From Euwallacea fornicatus (Eukaryota > Arthropoda > Insecta > Coleoptera > Curculionidae), in NCBI RefSeq assembly GCF_040115645.1, contig NC_089576.1, positions 372,001-436,000 on the forward strand: a DNA stretch of 64,000 nucleotides, given 5' to 3'. Below are positions 13,021 through 35,000 of the stretch, in pieces (the stretch's first letter is position 1; every line of letters begins with the position of its first letter). Both the position numbers and the translations under genes were made by a program. Under the pieces are notes generated by a model that saw only the letters and a list, made by a program, of their open reading frames with translations, did not search any database and was not told the DNA's origin.

Positions 13021-15551
13021 ATGCCTCGCAGTAAACGGAGGGCTACAGACAATATGAGTTCTACAGATGATGACAGGTATTCTTCTAAGCGCCTTCGCAA
13101 TTCAAGGTAAGTAAAGACTCACTTAGAAAAAGAAAAATTTTGTGTATTTTGTGTTTTGTACAGTTTCTGGTATGTTCAATGTTTACTATCAAATCAGCAA
13201 TTAATTTTTGTGCTACTTTTTTATCATTTTGGTAGTTAGCTTGGCATTACATAGGTATTGCAGGAATGTAGCTAAATCCGAATGAAACACAATCTGAAAA
13301 TGGATCTTAATTAAACCAAACAAGCAAGAGCATAATGCAGTTTGTTATTTTCTTTGTGATTTATTTTTGACTGTTATAAATTTTATGCAATGCCTGGCCT
13401 AAAGTAGCTATGATAAAGTGTTTCATATTAAAATGAGTAGGTACAAGGATTCCCAAATTGATTTAACTTTCATATAGCAAAAATTAGTTAGGCAAAGAGT
13501 CTCTTGGAAGATTCTCCCAAGGGAAAGAATTTATGCCTCTGACAGTCTATGTGCCTGCCATTTGGAACTTGTCACTATACCAAATTTGACTGTTGTCCTC
13601 TGGTGACTGAAAAATTTCCATCATAAATTCTTCTTATGAAATGTTCATTCCAAATGACTGTTAGAGCTTTAGTTCATTATTCTGGTCCTCTTATTTGCAT
13701 GACCAATTGCTTCTAGTACTTGCTTCCACTCTATGCTAACTCCTATAGTAACCTTCCCTTTGATTTAATTGGGAGTCCCTGTCCAATGCATTGATGATGG
13801 CCAGAGAGGTCACTCTCACTTTTTACTGCTGCAGCTGGTTCACAGCGGGACTTCTTTATCAATGACCATCAAACTATGCATCAATAGAAAAATGTCGGTT
13901 TCATGTTAATAGTGAAGTCAGTGTGAGAGGTGAAGTTTTAAACTCTATCTCCTTCCCATTGCATTGTGCAGTTACCGTGCTAGTCTTATAACATGTATGT
14001 TCCATATGGCTTATCCAGAAAAGTTTGTTGACAATGGTAACCACCAAGCACTTAGCCTCTAGGTTTCGGTGGCAGGCGATTCCTATAGAACATAGATTAT
14101 CATCTCTTTTCTGTTTGAAGGATTAGCTCTATCTTTGAATTTCTCAGGATTAACATATATAATGTACAGGTGTCTCGTTATAACAATCATAACTTAACTA
14201 TATATCGCAAAAGAATCGAGTGAATCATGAAACAATCAAACTATATAATTTTACTTGTCTTTGCTCAGCTTTATCCGTCAAAAAATCAACACCCTGTATA
14301 ACATAGGGTAAAGTATACGGTGAATTACTGATAGGTGTTTAAAATTATTTTCTTTACAGTTACTACTGTTTTATAGATATGGAATTAGTGGAAATTTGAG
14401 TGTGTAGGTATTTAAATTTCGAATTTTGGTGTAGTTGCACAGTTACTATAGGATTATTGGTTTCTCTTTAAAGAAATTCGCCAAAATATCGTTTCAAGCT
14501 CGTTTAGAATATATTCTCACAGGTGCAATAAAACACCTCGGTATTAACCCAAAAGAGATATTTTTATCATGAAACCGATCTCACCCGTAATAATCTCGGA
14601 GTTACGCCTGTTTATTTAAAAATAGATCTCCGAGAGTTCGCCAGTCTCCTAATCAAATCTCCGGGTTATTATTACCAGAACCAGTGTATTCCCTCGAGAA
14701 AGCAATCATTAAATATTTTATGGATGAAGAGGAGTACGTAATTTTCGCTTAATTGCCCATGCAAACTTTTCCCGGCTGAATGTGGTAAATTAAGTTTTTC
14801 GCGCTCTTTTTAGTGGGCGAAGAAGTACGCGTGCTGAAGACACTGCCTTTAGCCAAAAGCGATGTTTGACGTGGTTCAGAGAATACACGAGTCCCGACGA
14901 TCCAGAAACTTTGGGCCCCGATGGTATGGAAAAGTTCTGCGAGCATATCGGAGTGGATCCCGAAAATGTGGTCATGTTAGTGTTAGCATTTAAAATGCAA
15001 GCCCGCCAGTTGGGATTCTTCACCAAAGAGGAATGGCTGAAGGGTTTGGCTGAGCTGCAGTGTGATACCATTCAGAAGTTACAATATCGGTTAGAGCATC
15101 TGCGTTGCCTTTTAAATGATCAGAATACGTTTAAAGCCATTTATCGATACGCTTATGATTTTGCTAGGGTAAGTATTTGCCAAAGTGGTTGGATAAGTTT
15201 GAAAAAATGTGAACTGCCAGCAGGATAAAGATCAAAGAAGTATGGAAATAGACACGGCAAAAGCAATGCTTCAGTTGTTGCTGGGCAAACATTGGCCTCT
15301 GTATACGCAATTTAGCCAGTTCCTCGAGCAATCGAAGTACAAAGTAATAAATAAGGATCAGTGGTGTAATATTTTAGAGTTTTCGAGGACCATTTGTAAT
15401 GATCTTTCGAACTATGATGTTGATGGCGCTTGTAAGAATTTCCTTTTGGTTCCGTCATGGAATTTCTGAGTGTGCAATTTTAGGGCCAGTGATGTTGGAC
15501 GAATTCGTCGAATGGTTAAAGTCTACAAGGACCAAAAGCGATATCAGTTGA
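13021..15551 (+). CDS. DCUN1D5: DCN1-like protein (DCUN1D4/5 type)
   Basis: Four exons: 13021-13106, 14814-15168, 15224-15431 and 15484-15551, giving 238 residues (human DCUN1D5 237). DCN1-like proteins are scaffold E3s for NEDD8: they bind cullins and the E2 UBC12 and promote cullin neddylation. The N-terminal 30 residues are basic with two nuclear-localisation-like clusters (SKRRA and SKRLR), as in DCUN1D4/5. The PONY domain fills the rest: [20 protein letters not shown], then [12 protein letters not shown]. The DAD patch lies in exons 3-4 ([50 protein letters not shown]). Intron phases (2, 0, 1) fit. Intron 1 (13107-14813) is long and holds a CACCCTGTATA motif at 14290. An AATAAA lies at 16052-16057. 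DCUN1D4 and D5 cannot be told apart from this alone. Confidence 0.95.
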
Positions 15552-16686
15552 GGGTCGATGATTAAACACGCGCGTAAAACTATTTTTCAAAATTAATTCT
15601 GATTACAAGCTGTGTTAACAAATCGTCAACGGAGTCTTACTATAATTTTAGCAAAGCACCATTACATTTTACTTGCTGTGAGTATAATAATAATTCTGTC
15701 TCTATTAAGCTCAGCTTATCTAAAACTATAGTAGGATAAGCAAAGTCTTCTGTTTTAGAATACCATTAATAAGTTAATACATAGGAATACGCGAGTTGAT
15801 CAAATTAAGCCGTAATATTTTTGTTGCAGTTAGTATACATTGTGCCTGCGGGAGGTACCACTTTTAAGACTTTGCCAGATTAAAGGAAAGTATTTTCACG
15901 TGAAACAATTGATATAAGCCTGTTCTTCAATGAATTATATCAAGAACCTTCACTATTTCATGTAGTTATTGCTAGACTATAATCTGGTATTTTATGGGGC
16001 TTTCAAAACCTATTTGTCACACACTGACACGTTGCAAAACTTCTTAACAAGAATAAAGACCGTCAAGTACGTTCGCCATTTCGTCAATATTATCAAAGTT
16101 CACAATCGTTGAATTAATTTGAAATAATGATGTTTAATTTTTTCCATGTTTTTCCCCTTAAGTGATGACCATTCCAAATATCTACACAAGAATATTATGG
16201 CTTTCACAAGAGACAATTACCCTTTAAACAAGTAATGATGGGATATGAAATTATCACCATCAGAAATCTACAAAAATTGAACCCAATACTTGTTTTAAAC
16301 ATGTAAATTTGATTTTATTTAATAATATGATAAGTTTGACTTAAAGTGTTTTATTTACAATTGGAAAGTAAGTGGCATTTTCCATTACTTACCAAGTACG
16401 TTAAAGTACTGCATGCCGCTGTACCTGGCGAAACGTCATAACAAAAACAGACAGTCGAAAATATCGGTTATTTATCACACCCTTCTTTCTTTCCTCCTTA
16501 ATATTCAAAAATAAGAATGTTTTGGTTTTTCCATCTTTACAACAAATCTTATCGCTTATCGTAACGCTAGGTGATGAACTGGGAATTTACTATAAAAACT
16601 TTGAAAAATAAAAAATGAACAATTGCTCTATGTAAATCTCATTTTATTTAGTAATATTACAATGAGTTTGATTTAAAGTACATATT
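15552..16686. other. Tail-to-tail spacer DCUN1D/FRG1
   Basis: Holds the 3' UTRs of both genes. A decayed copy of the FRG1 3' end lies at 16301-16362 (listed separately). Otherwise nothing is recognisable. Confidence 0.35.
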
Positions 16687-16698
16687 TTATTTACAATA
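16301..16698. repeat. Duplicated FRG1 3' end (two copies)
   Basis: The stretch 16301-16362 matches 16630-16698 with a few indels. Both begin ATGTAAAT, hold ATTTTATTTA and TTTAAAGT blocks and end TTTATTTACAA. The right-hand copy covers the last codons, stop and 3' UTR of FRG1 (minus strand), so the left one is a broken duplicate of a gene end. Confidence 0.55.
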
Positions 16699-18265
16699 TC
16701 TGTCTGCCTTCATTTTGCTTCTGCGGTCTAGCAACGTTTCGTGAAACGTCCCTTCATCTTTAGCCTTTTTCAATTGATTTCTGTCCTCGGTACACAATCT
16801 CAATCTCTTGTCTTGGAATTTTTGAAATTTTTTCCTACAAAATTTTTTTACTTGTAACAAAAAAAAACTTAAATTCAAATACTTCAATCAATAAAGGCTT
16901 AAATTGTTGGAAATTGAAAAGTATTCATTAACAAAGCATACAACAAGTTTGATTTAACAAGCAACTAAACTGAATCCAGATCATCAAAGATTGCCATTAC
17001 ACTGCGCATGTTTCTGACCATCTTCTACAAGTTTTCTAACCTGTTGGAACAAAGCTAATGTTTGTTCATGCCAGTCAGGAAGCCATTCCAGAACGATTTG
17101 AGAATCTTTTTGAGTAACTCACAGATTTAATATAAACTAAGTTCATACTTAGCTAGTTTTCACACTGAAACTTATCTAATGCTCAACAAGAAGAGTAAGC
17201 TAATCTTAGAAGCGTTCAAGAGGTTCATGAACACATATGAGCTTGGCATTTTTTCCTCACTACTCAAATGTTATCCATGATTTCAATGAAATTTCTTAAC
17301 CTATCATGAGTCTCAAATCTCAACCTCCTGTATATCCAAATCCACAGAAATTGCAAGTCGAAGTGCCTTGACAAGTAACTAACTACTCAATAATAAACTT
17401 ACACATAATTTATCTCCACTTGTTTTAAATTCCCTTGCTCCTCTTCAGGCACATCTTTGAATTTATTCACTTCTTTAAATGTATGTGATCTTATAGTCAA
17501 AAAGTGGTCTGTACTGGCCTTCTTTGACTTGGCAACAATTGAGTCCTCATCATCTGCAGACATGAAACAATCATTCCATCCTATTAAGGCCATTTTTCCC
17601 CCCTGAAAGAAAAAAATTACTACCTCGCGTGCAATTTAGGAATAAAAGGACATTAAATTACCTCAAAAACTGGCTCCCATTGCTCAACAGGCCCAATAGC
17701 ATCAGATCTTCCCACCACAACACCATTCTTATTAACACTCAGATACTTGTCATAACCAGACTTAAATGCCACTTTTCTTTCACTGATGAATACCCCTGTT
17801 AAAATCTCTTCAGGAGATGGGCCTTCTCCTATGTTGTGAGGGGCCCCTAATGTAAATAAACCTAACTCAACAACATTGTGAGTATGTGTCTATAAACATA
17901 ATATGCTAACAATACCATTATCCAATGCTTTAACATACACATGTGATCCAAACTCAATGGAAATGGGTCCAACAATATCTTCTGTTTTAGATACTTTCCA
18001 CCAATTGCCATGATTTATAGAGTCAGAGTCAATTTGGGAGGTTTGTTCTGTGTCTTTTTGGCTTTTGTGTTTTCTCTTTTTACCTCTAAAATAAAAAAAA
18101 AATGAAATTTTGTTATTTTTTGAAAGAATGGTAACTAAGAAGAGTTCCTGTAATGGTAATAAATGATAACTACGTATTATTATGGACCAAAGAGAGTTAT
18201 ACTTACTTATTTTTTTCACCTTTTAGCTTGAGTTTCCCAGGTTTATATCTTTCATATTCAGACAT
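16687..18265 (-). CDS. FRG1: FRG1 homolog
   Basis: Five coding exons on the minus strand: 18265-18207, 18085-17916, 17861-17662, 17602-17403 and 16834-16687, giving 258 residues, the same as human FRG1. FRG1 is a nuclear/nucleolar actin- and RNA-associated protein linked to pre-mRNA splicing. The N-terminus is lysine-rich ([11 protein letters not shown]). A beta-trefoil fascin-like fold follows: [68 protein letters not shown] and GGKMALIG. The C-terminus [13 protein letters not shown] ... [18 protein letters not shown] matches the family closely. The short intron 17862-17915 (54 bases) and the acceptor inside exon 5 at 16835 are needed to keep the family alignment. A reversed AATAAA lies at 16643-16648. 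Confidence 0.96.
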
Positions 18266-18866
18266 AGTTCCAAATGAGACTGCTTCTTTGGGTTTTATAA
18301 TGAAAATTTCTATTGATTTATATAATGACGACTAATGAGTGACGAAAGGGATTAGCTCAAACAATTTTTACTTAGTAAAGTTTAATAATAAGAAATTACT
18401 AAACAATTTTGAAACAAGTTGCAGCTTCAATACACGAATAAATTTTAGCTATCTTTAAGCCCTCATCCTGGTTAGGAACCTTAATCACGACGTGGCAACG
18501 TCGTATTGAGAGCGGTAGATCTCAAAAAAACAAAAAGAATAGAATCTGAGGTTTTGCGTTAAAATTCTGACTAAATTTTAATTATGTGCAAAAAGAACAA
18601 TTAGTGAGATAATTATTTTAAAAATGTGAGAAATTTAATAGAAATATTATTAATTTTGAATATCTTTCTATTGGCCCCGGAAATCTACTGTTGTCATTTT
18701 GTTCTATTAGAAGTTCCATGACATGACAGTTATGAAACGAGCCAGTTAACTGTCAAAAAAAAACTATTTCATAAAAGTTTAATTAAAAAAAATTGGATTT
18801 TTTGCTTTTGAAAAACATACTGAAACGAAATTTGCAGTGTGCAATTATACATAAACATCGCTTGAG
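18266..18866. promoter_or_regulatory. Bidirectional promoter region FRG1/NDUFB8
   Basis: The start codons of two divergent genes are 601 bases apart, so both promoters and 5' UTRs must fit here. Two poly-A tracts and a GC-richer patch near 18484-18520 are visible. No specific promoter element can be claimed. Confidence 0.45.
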
Positions 18867-19522
18867 ATGAACTCCCTAACGAAAATTGCAAAATTAGGAA
18901 TTTTATGGCGAAAAAACCCCGTCCCTTTGCTAACTACAGTCCGAAATCGTAAGCCCGGGCACAAATTGAAATTATATAATAATGTTAACATTTATTATTA
19001 TTTATTCAATTTCTGTATCTCGCATATATCTTTTAGATTGGAATAAGGATTTCATGCCAGGCCCATACCCTAAAACTGAATCTGAAAAAATTGCAGCTGC
19101 CAAGAAATATGGCATTCCAATTGAGGAATATGAACCATACCCTGATGATGGAAGTGGTTGTGGGGATTACCCAAAACTTCCTATAGATCCGGCTGAAGCA
19201 CGGGATCCCTTTTATCCTTGGGATAGCCCAGAATTGAAAAGAAATTTTCAGGAAACTGTAAGAGTTTAATTAAGCATTGTTTGGTATCAAAAAAGGAAAT
19301 TTTTAGCTGCATGACAATTTTGACTGCTATACAGAAGACAGGCTCAACCCCAATGTCAAACTACATTTACCTATGTGGGCTTTGTGGGCCCAGTTTTTTG
19401 GAGTAATGGGATTTTTGTTGGCGATTTACCAGTTCTCACAAAGCACGAAAATGTTCTTACCTGTTATGCCACCTCAGTATATCTATGATGGAAAGAATCA
19501 CTACACATTCGAAACAGATTAA
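18867..19522 (+). CDS. NDUFB8: NADH dehydrogenase 1 beta subcomplex subunit 8
   Basis: Three exons: 18867-18948, 19037-19257 and 19307-19522, giving 172 residues. NDUFB8 (ASHI) is a single-pass accessory subunit in the membrane arm of mitochondrial complex I. The first ~27 residues are basic and hydrophobic with no acidic residue (MNSLTKIAKLGILWRKNPVP), as expected of a mitochondrial presequence. Exon 2 gives HWNKDFMPGPYPKTESEKIA and then KKYGIPIEEYEPYPDDG and GDYPKLP, diagnostic of the family. Exon 3 contains the single membrane segment (ALWAQFFGVMGFLLAIYQF). Phases 1 and 0 agree. An AATAAA lies at 19563-19568. The gene faces frataxin tail to tail. Confidence 0.95.
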
Positions 19523-19624
19523 GTGATATATTAATTTTAAGAATAGTTTTTGGTTGAGTGGAAATAAAATGATACTCAAAGAAAGAAAATGTCTGTTTTT
19601 AATATTATCTGTAATAACTTTTTG

Positions 19625-20237
19625 TTACTTTACAGGGATCTCTATTTGTCTGCCTAAAATGTTCTCAAATTCATTTTTAAGTAAACCCTCCAAAGTTTGT
19701 CCATCATGCTTGTAAATCCAGAGATTATCTTTTATAGAATAATCAAAACGTTTTGGACCAGAAGTGGGTGAACTCAACCAGATCTGCCTATTTGGAGACT
19801 GTCTATTAATAACATAAGTTCCATAATTACCTAAATCTATTGTTAAAACGCCACCCTAAAACACTACAATTCTTAATCTGTAACAAATTAAAGTGGAATT
19901 TTACCCCATAAACAACATCAGCTTTTTCAAACTTTGGCTCAGTTACCACTAATTCGTCAAAGTACTCGGCTAAACTGTTTAGAGTTTCTTCACACACCCT
20001 TTCAAATGTAGTTGAGTCTACTAAATCAAACTCTGTTGCTATTGAATAGAATTGGAGACGAGGTAGGAGGTTATGGTTACTGCAAATGCTATAAGGGCTT
20101 CTACATAGTATATTATTGCCCTTCTGTTTGATTTTTCTTGCATGACTACTAAACGTTCTATAAGTTTTTAGGTTTCTTGCTTTAGATAGGGGAACTGTTA
20201 GGGTTTTCAGTAAGTTTTGGCTTTTTTTTAGAAGCAT
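19625..20237 (-). CDS. FXN: Frataxin
   Basis: Two exons on the minus strand, 20237-19905 and 19855-19625, giving 187 residues. Frataxin acts in the mitochondrial matrix, where it binds iron and speeds sulfur transfer by the NFS1-ISD11-ISCU complex in iron-sulfur cluster assembly. The first ~65 residues are basic with few acidic residues, consistent with a targeting sequence that is processed. The mature fold follows: acidic helix 1 (TEFDLVDSTTFERVCEETLN, then LAEYFDEL), strand GGVLTIDLGNYGTYVINRQS and the conserved PNRQIWLSSPTSGPKRFDY, whose N and W contact the scaffold. The 50-base intron falls at phase 0 before GGVLTIDL. An ATTAAA on the minus strand lies just past the stop (19598-19603), so the 3' UTR appears very short. 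The 5' end faces dynamin. Confidence 0.97.
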
Positions 20238-21026
20238 TATGGGAAGTTTTGTAACACAAGGACATTGAGTAATTAGGTTAATTAAATTTGAAATAAGTTA
20301 CTTTGATTCTATTTCAATGAAACAGCTTTGATGAGAAATTCTTTAAAAAATTTTGCTTATTTTAAAATTTTAGGTTAAATACAATGACATGTGTGTCAAA
20401 TTCAACTCATCCCTCTCTTTCTAGCTTTTCCCTTCTCGTTTAAGCCTAAAATTTCTTAATCTTTATTCATATGTATTACTGGTTGCCGGATTTATACATT
20501 ATTCAAATTTATCGACGTTTAAATTACCCTTCAATCGCTTTAATGATATAATTTTTTATTTTAAAATTTGAAATTAGTATTGGGAATGAAATTGAACTTC
20601 ACATAATATAATTAGTCCTTCGTAAGAATGAAGCTCCTGAAGAGACCCCGCAACCCTTCGTTCAAGATTAGTCGACAAGAATTTATTTTGTGTGGTTTTA
20701 ACAAACGTATTAACATCAGAATATTCCTCAGATTTCTGTGCTCTCTGATCACTATTAACCTTAATTGTAACTTATAATAAATCTTCAACCCGTAAAACCC
20801 ATTAATCCAATTTTTCTCATTCTCCCAACATCCCAGTTTCCATTTCCAATTTTCTGATACATGTCAGTCCTGCGCACACGTATTCTCAAACGAATTTCAC
20901 TATTGAAATTCGCCATGAGTCATGCGCCGCGTTTGTCCTGTTGTTGTTCTACATCAGCCATGTTCACGGTCTAAATTTTTCAAATAATTATCGTATTTCG
21001 TACGTCTACGCAACGAATCCCTGAAA
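20238..21026. promoter_or_regulatory. Divergent region frataxin/dynamin
   Basis: 789 bases separate the start codons of two divergent genes, so it contains both promoters and the dynamin 5' UTR. A GC-richer stretch at about 20870-21026 is likely dynamin 5' UTR. No RNA gene or repeat is seen. Confidence 0.4.
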
Positions 21027-30793
<9,767 letters not shown>

Positions 30794-32027
30794 CCCCGTA
30801 AACGTATCTCATCGGGACCAAACGTCTAGATACCTGGAAACGCATCCTCGCAGGTGCAACCTCACTGTGATCGTACCAAGTAAGCCGTCTATTTTAACGA
30901 TACAAGCTAGTCTTTGTTTATGACGAAGAGTATTAATTTAGTTAAGTGACAATTCAAGATGTATATTTGTAATAAATTTTTTTTTAAACTTCGTGGGGAG
31001 TGTCAATGAAGCAATAAGAAGAGAAAAGACCTTTATTTTACCACAAACATTTTAATTACCATAAATAAAAAAAGTATCATGTTACCACGTTGATGGGCAG
31101 AGCTACTCTAGCGGTAATTTCAATCATCATCGGACACCTATTGCTACTGCGGAAAAAAAAAATAAAAACTGGAGAGGCCTCATAAATTGCACTTCCATTG
31201 CAGCTCTATTTTCTGCTTAAAGATGGGTCTCTCGCTAATACTGTCCCACGGCAATACATCATCACTTCCGTCCTATTTATAGCAGAAATCACGGTAATCA
31301 ATGCGCTCACTGCTACAGCAGTCGCGGTTCTACTGTAGGCTCAGTCGCATGGTTAATGTCCTCCGAGATGCGCGCGCAGACTGTACGTGGCCATCTATAA
31401 CGGTATTGAGCCCCAAAACGATCAGACTACTCGCTTGGCGCCTAAGCAGTTACATGTCTAAGCACAAAGGTAAAAAGACGTATTTGTGGGTCAAAACTGT
31501 TGTAACGGTGTGGCGTACTGGCATCGTATTTCTTCGTTTTCTACTCAGTCAAAATGTGAAAGGGATTCGGTTTACAGGATTCGAGGGGTTGCGTACTGTG
31601 ATTCATTTTTAACGTTCTAAAACTTTTCACTGTCCATCAACGTGTTAAACTTAAATTACTAAAGGCAAACTATGAAACCGAATAAATATGGCTGAGTTCC
31701 AGCTTTCAACCAAAATCTTCTTACTAACCTATTATACTGACCAGAAAGGGGGGCGAAACGAAGACTTAAGAAGTGTTTTAAATAGAATGAAAAATGGCAG
31801 TTAAAAGGGATGATCAGCAAAAATCAAATTTCTATTCTTAAACCGAAAGTACGCAAAGAACAAAATTTGATTTTGTCGCCACAAACGCAAAGGAACTTTT
31901 TAGCATTAACTATGTTTGTACTACAGCTCCTAACACGATGCATAAACTTACTCACTATATCACGAAACTTTATGATACAACCTAAGTGCCTTTACAGCAA
32001 TGGAATATGTTACATTTACGGTTTTAA
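30794..32027. other. Convergent 3' UTRs of dynamin and ADAR
   Basis: The dynamin AATAAA is at 30971-30976 and the nearest reversed AATAAA for ADAR is at 31032-31037, only 55 bases apart. If both are used, the two transcripts end back to back or overlap slightly, and the ADAR 3' UTR is close to 1 kb (about 31030-32027). No gene is seen within it. Confidence 0.5.
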
Positions 32028-35000
32028 TTATTCATCAGAAATTTCTGATGTGAATTCGAAGAGGTCCTGTTCAAGTGGCTTCATGACCCAAGATCCCAGT
32101 TGAGCTTTTTTGAAGGCTTCGTATAGAGTTTGCCTTGCAGCCTACGAAAGTACAAGAGAATTCAGTTACTTTTTTGTGATAAGACGCTAACGACGATGCT
32201 ACTGTAGATGGATTTGTCACGGTACCGGTCCGGTTTGGGTTTGTGTCTTATCCGAAGGAATACAACTTTGATTCCGTTATGCCCAAATGGAAGGTACATA
32301 GTCCGATCTCGGTTGTTACTGCCGATAGAGTATTGGATTATTTCAATCGGACGTGATAGGGCCGATGCCCTGCTTCGATCTTACGGCTGGTCGCAATCGG
32401 CGCTGGCATTCGTTTCAATTTGAGAGCGAGGCCCCGGCGAACGGGTCATACTTCAAGTTTGGGCTCTGCGAGTAACTGCCGCATCAAAATGATAAGCGTA
32501 ACAGGTTATTGAAAGCGTTCCCGACAGAAAAACGCGTGCGATATTACAACAGCGCGTAATTCGAAAACCATCTACTTTTAGGCTGTTCGCATGCTCTTTC
32601 TTAAATCTGAAAAGTGAATCAAAAGAATATTTTGCAGTCGTAAGACCATCGCGGTTGCAAAGGAGTCAACGTTCTTTCAACAAGCGAAACGGTTACAGAC
32701 AGCGCCATTCATCAGCTACAATAAGACAGACAGCGCCATTCATCAGCTACAATAAGACGGACAGCGCCATTTATCAGTTACAATAAGATGGATATCGCCA
32801 TTTTTCAGCTACAATAAGACGGACAGCGCCATCTATCAGCTACAATAAGACGGACAGCGCCATCTATCAGCTACAATAAGATGGGCAGCGCCATTTATCA
32901 GCTACAATAAGACGGACAGCGCCATCTCCCAGCTGCAATAAGACGGACAGCAGTGTCTTCTTGCCAAAACGACTAAAAATATGAAATAAAACATCAACTT
33001 TCGGCATCGAAACAATGCAGCTAGATCGTGTTATTTTGACGTAGGAAATCCACCGTTGCCCCGTTTCTTACGGACCGCCCTGTGCAAGTGGAAGATGGTC
33101 GAGCGCCCCCCCTCTCACTATATTAATGTTCTATTTGGTAGTGGTTCGGCGTCGTTTCAATTCAACGCGAAAAATATCACTTTACAAATATACAAAAATT
33201 TAGTAACGTTCCTTCCGCGCATGCTCATTAGCGATGTACCGGTAACTGAGTTAGAGGAACTGCCCCCTGAATGGGTACCGAGTCGCTCAGAAACGCAAGC
33301 CAATGGACGTTAGGCTGTCCAGCCCAGGTAAGAACCAATTCTATACTGTTTTTGACATTCCTCCACTATCGAGAAAATATTTCGCGTTTTTTAAATGTGG
33401 CACCTAAGGAAAATTCCGAGAAACTTGGAGAATCATGTTTCTCACAATTACTAATTGCCGGCCGTTGCTCGTTTCTCCCCCACCACAATCCAATGTTTGC
33501 CACAACCCATCATTCGATGTGACCAGTTTATCAACGTCCGAACTTCCTTGGAATGACCTAGTATATACAGGGTGTCGCTGAAACGACCGTGCAACGCTTG
33601 ACCACAAATTCCTAAAAGAAAAAATCAGGTGTTCTGCTCAAACTTACGCATGTGTGTCTGATGTGGCTTCGTTTTACCGCGCTACAGGGCCCCAAAGTTC
33701 CCAAAACAACATAGTTTTTTCGGAATAATTGCTCAACACGTTTATCGATTTTCACTAACTTTGGAAATAAAAGTTAATACATAAATTAGCCTGTTTTGTC
33801 GCAAGCAGAATCTTTTTTTGATGCGCGGAAACGGCACCTGGTTTGTAAATTAAAGTTTATACTTTTGTCATACCCTGTACAAGCGACTTTAATTTTTTTC
33901 TCTGCCACGAGTTGAATGCTTGTGGTATGTACATAGATTGACTGGTGGGATATCTATGGAAGTAGAAGGTATCAAAAAGGTAAGAGCGAGTGAAAGCTAC
34001 GAGGCGAATTTGTTGTAACTTCGATTACTTTCAATTTTTTTTTTTTGGTGGAATAGAGTGGCCGGCCGGATCACTCGATTTAAACTCCCGCGACTTTCTC
34101 CTTTGGGACCATTTAAAAGGTCAACTTTACAAGAATCGACCATGTAACGTGGGCGACTTGAGAGGTCGGATCTTCGGTGCAATGCAACCGATCAGGCAAG
34201 TACGCTCTTCAGCAGGGAAGATCATTCATGCAAGGAATGCCACCGTGTTCGGATGGACTGAAGACACCTTTAGCAGATGCTTGCGACATTAAATGACATT
34301 TGATTAGTTCAGGTTTCGGGCATTGAAAATAGATACCGATCACGTTGGAACGTGCTGATTTACGTGGTGGTCTTAGTTGCAAAATTAGCGAAAAAAAAAT
34401 CATTTCAGAACTTTGGCACCTCGCAACGGCAAAACGAAGCATCGATTGGATGTAGGTAAGTTTGGCTAGATCGCCTTATTTTTGGCACGGGAATTTTTCA
34501 TATGCTTGACACCCTGTATATACGTCAAACGAGACCGCGGACATCGAACGAGCGGCTCAGCAAATCGAAGAAATCAGTAAATTGGACATAGGAAGAGTTC
34601 CACTCTTCCGAGTCTTCTCTAACGCAATTTGTCTACTCACCACATAAGTTTTAACTGACTCTTTCGCATCAGCATACGTGGTGGTGGCGATCTTCTCGTC
34701 GCTGATCGTGGACAATTTCCCCTCCAACCTGTAAAACTTCTGAGCCAACTTCTGTTTGCACATCAACGAAATGCCCGTGTCCGGCTTGCCCCGTTCCGTC
34801 GACACGACTTCCGGCTTTTCCATGGATTTCGTCCAGATCACGGCGAAACTGGGCGCCTTCTGGGCGCGTCGCACCTCGACAGACGTCGATTTCAACATTT
34901 GTGGCCGGTTCAACTGAAATGGCGGCGGCAGACCCTGCAGGGTCGACTCGATTCGGCCGCATATCGCTCTGCGGCATGATATGTTCCAATTATACACACG

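Noticed and set aside
16835..16887. Upstream extension of FRG1 exon 5 reading KKFCRKK
   Set aside because: It needs a missing acceptor and breaks phase; the AG just before 16834 gives the family sequence [11 protein letters not shown] in frame.
32700..32950. CRISPR array
   Set aside because: Direct head-to-tail repeats with no spacers, inside an intron of an animal gene.
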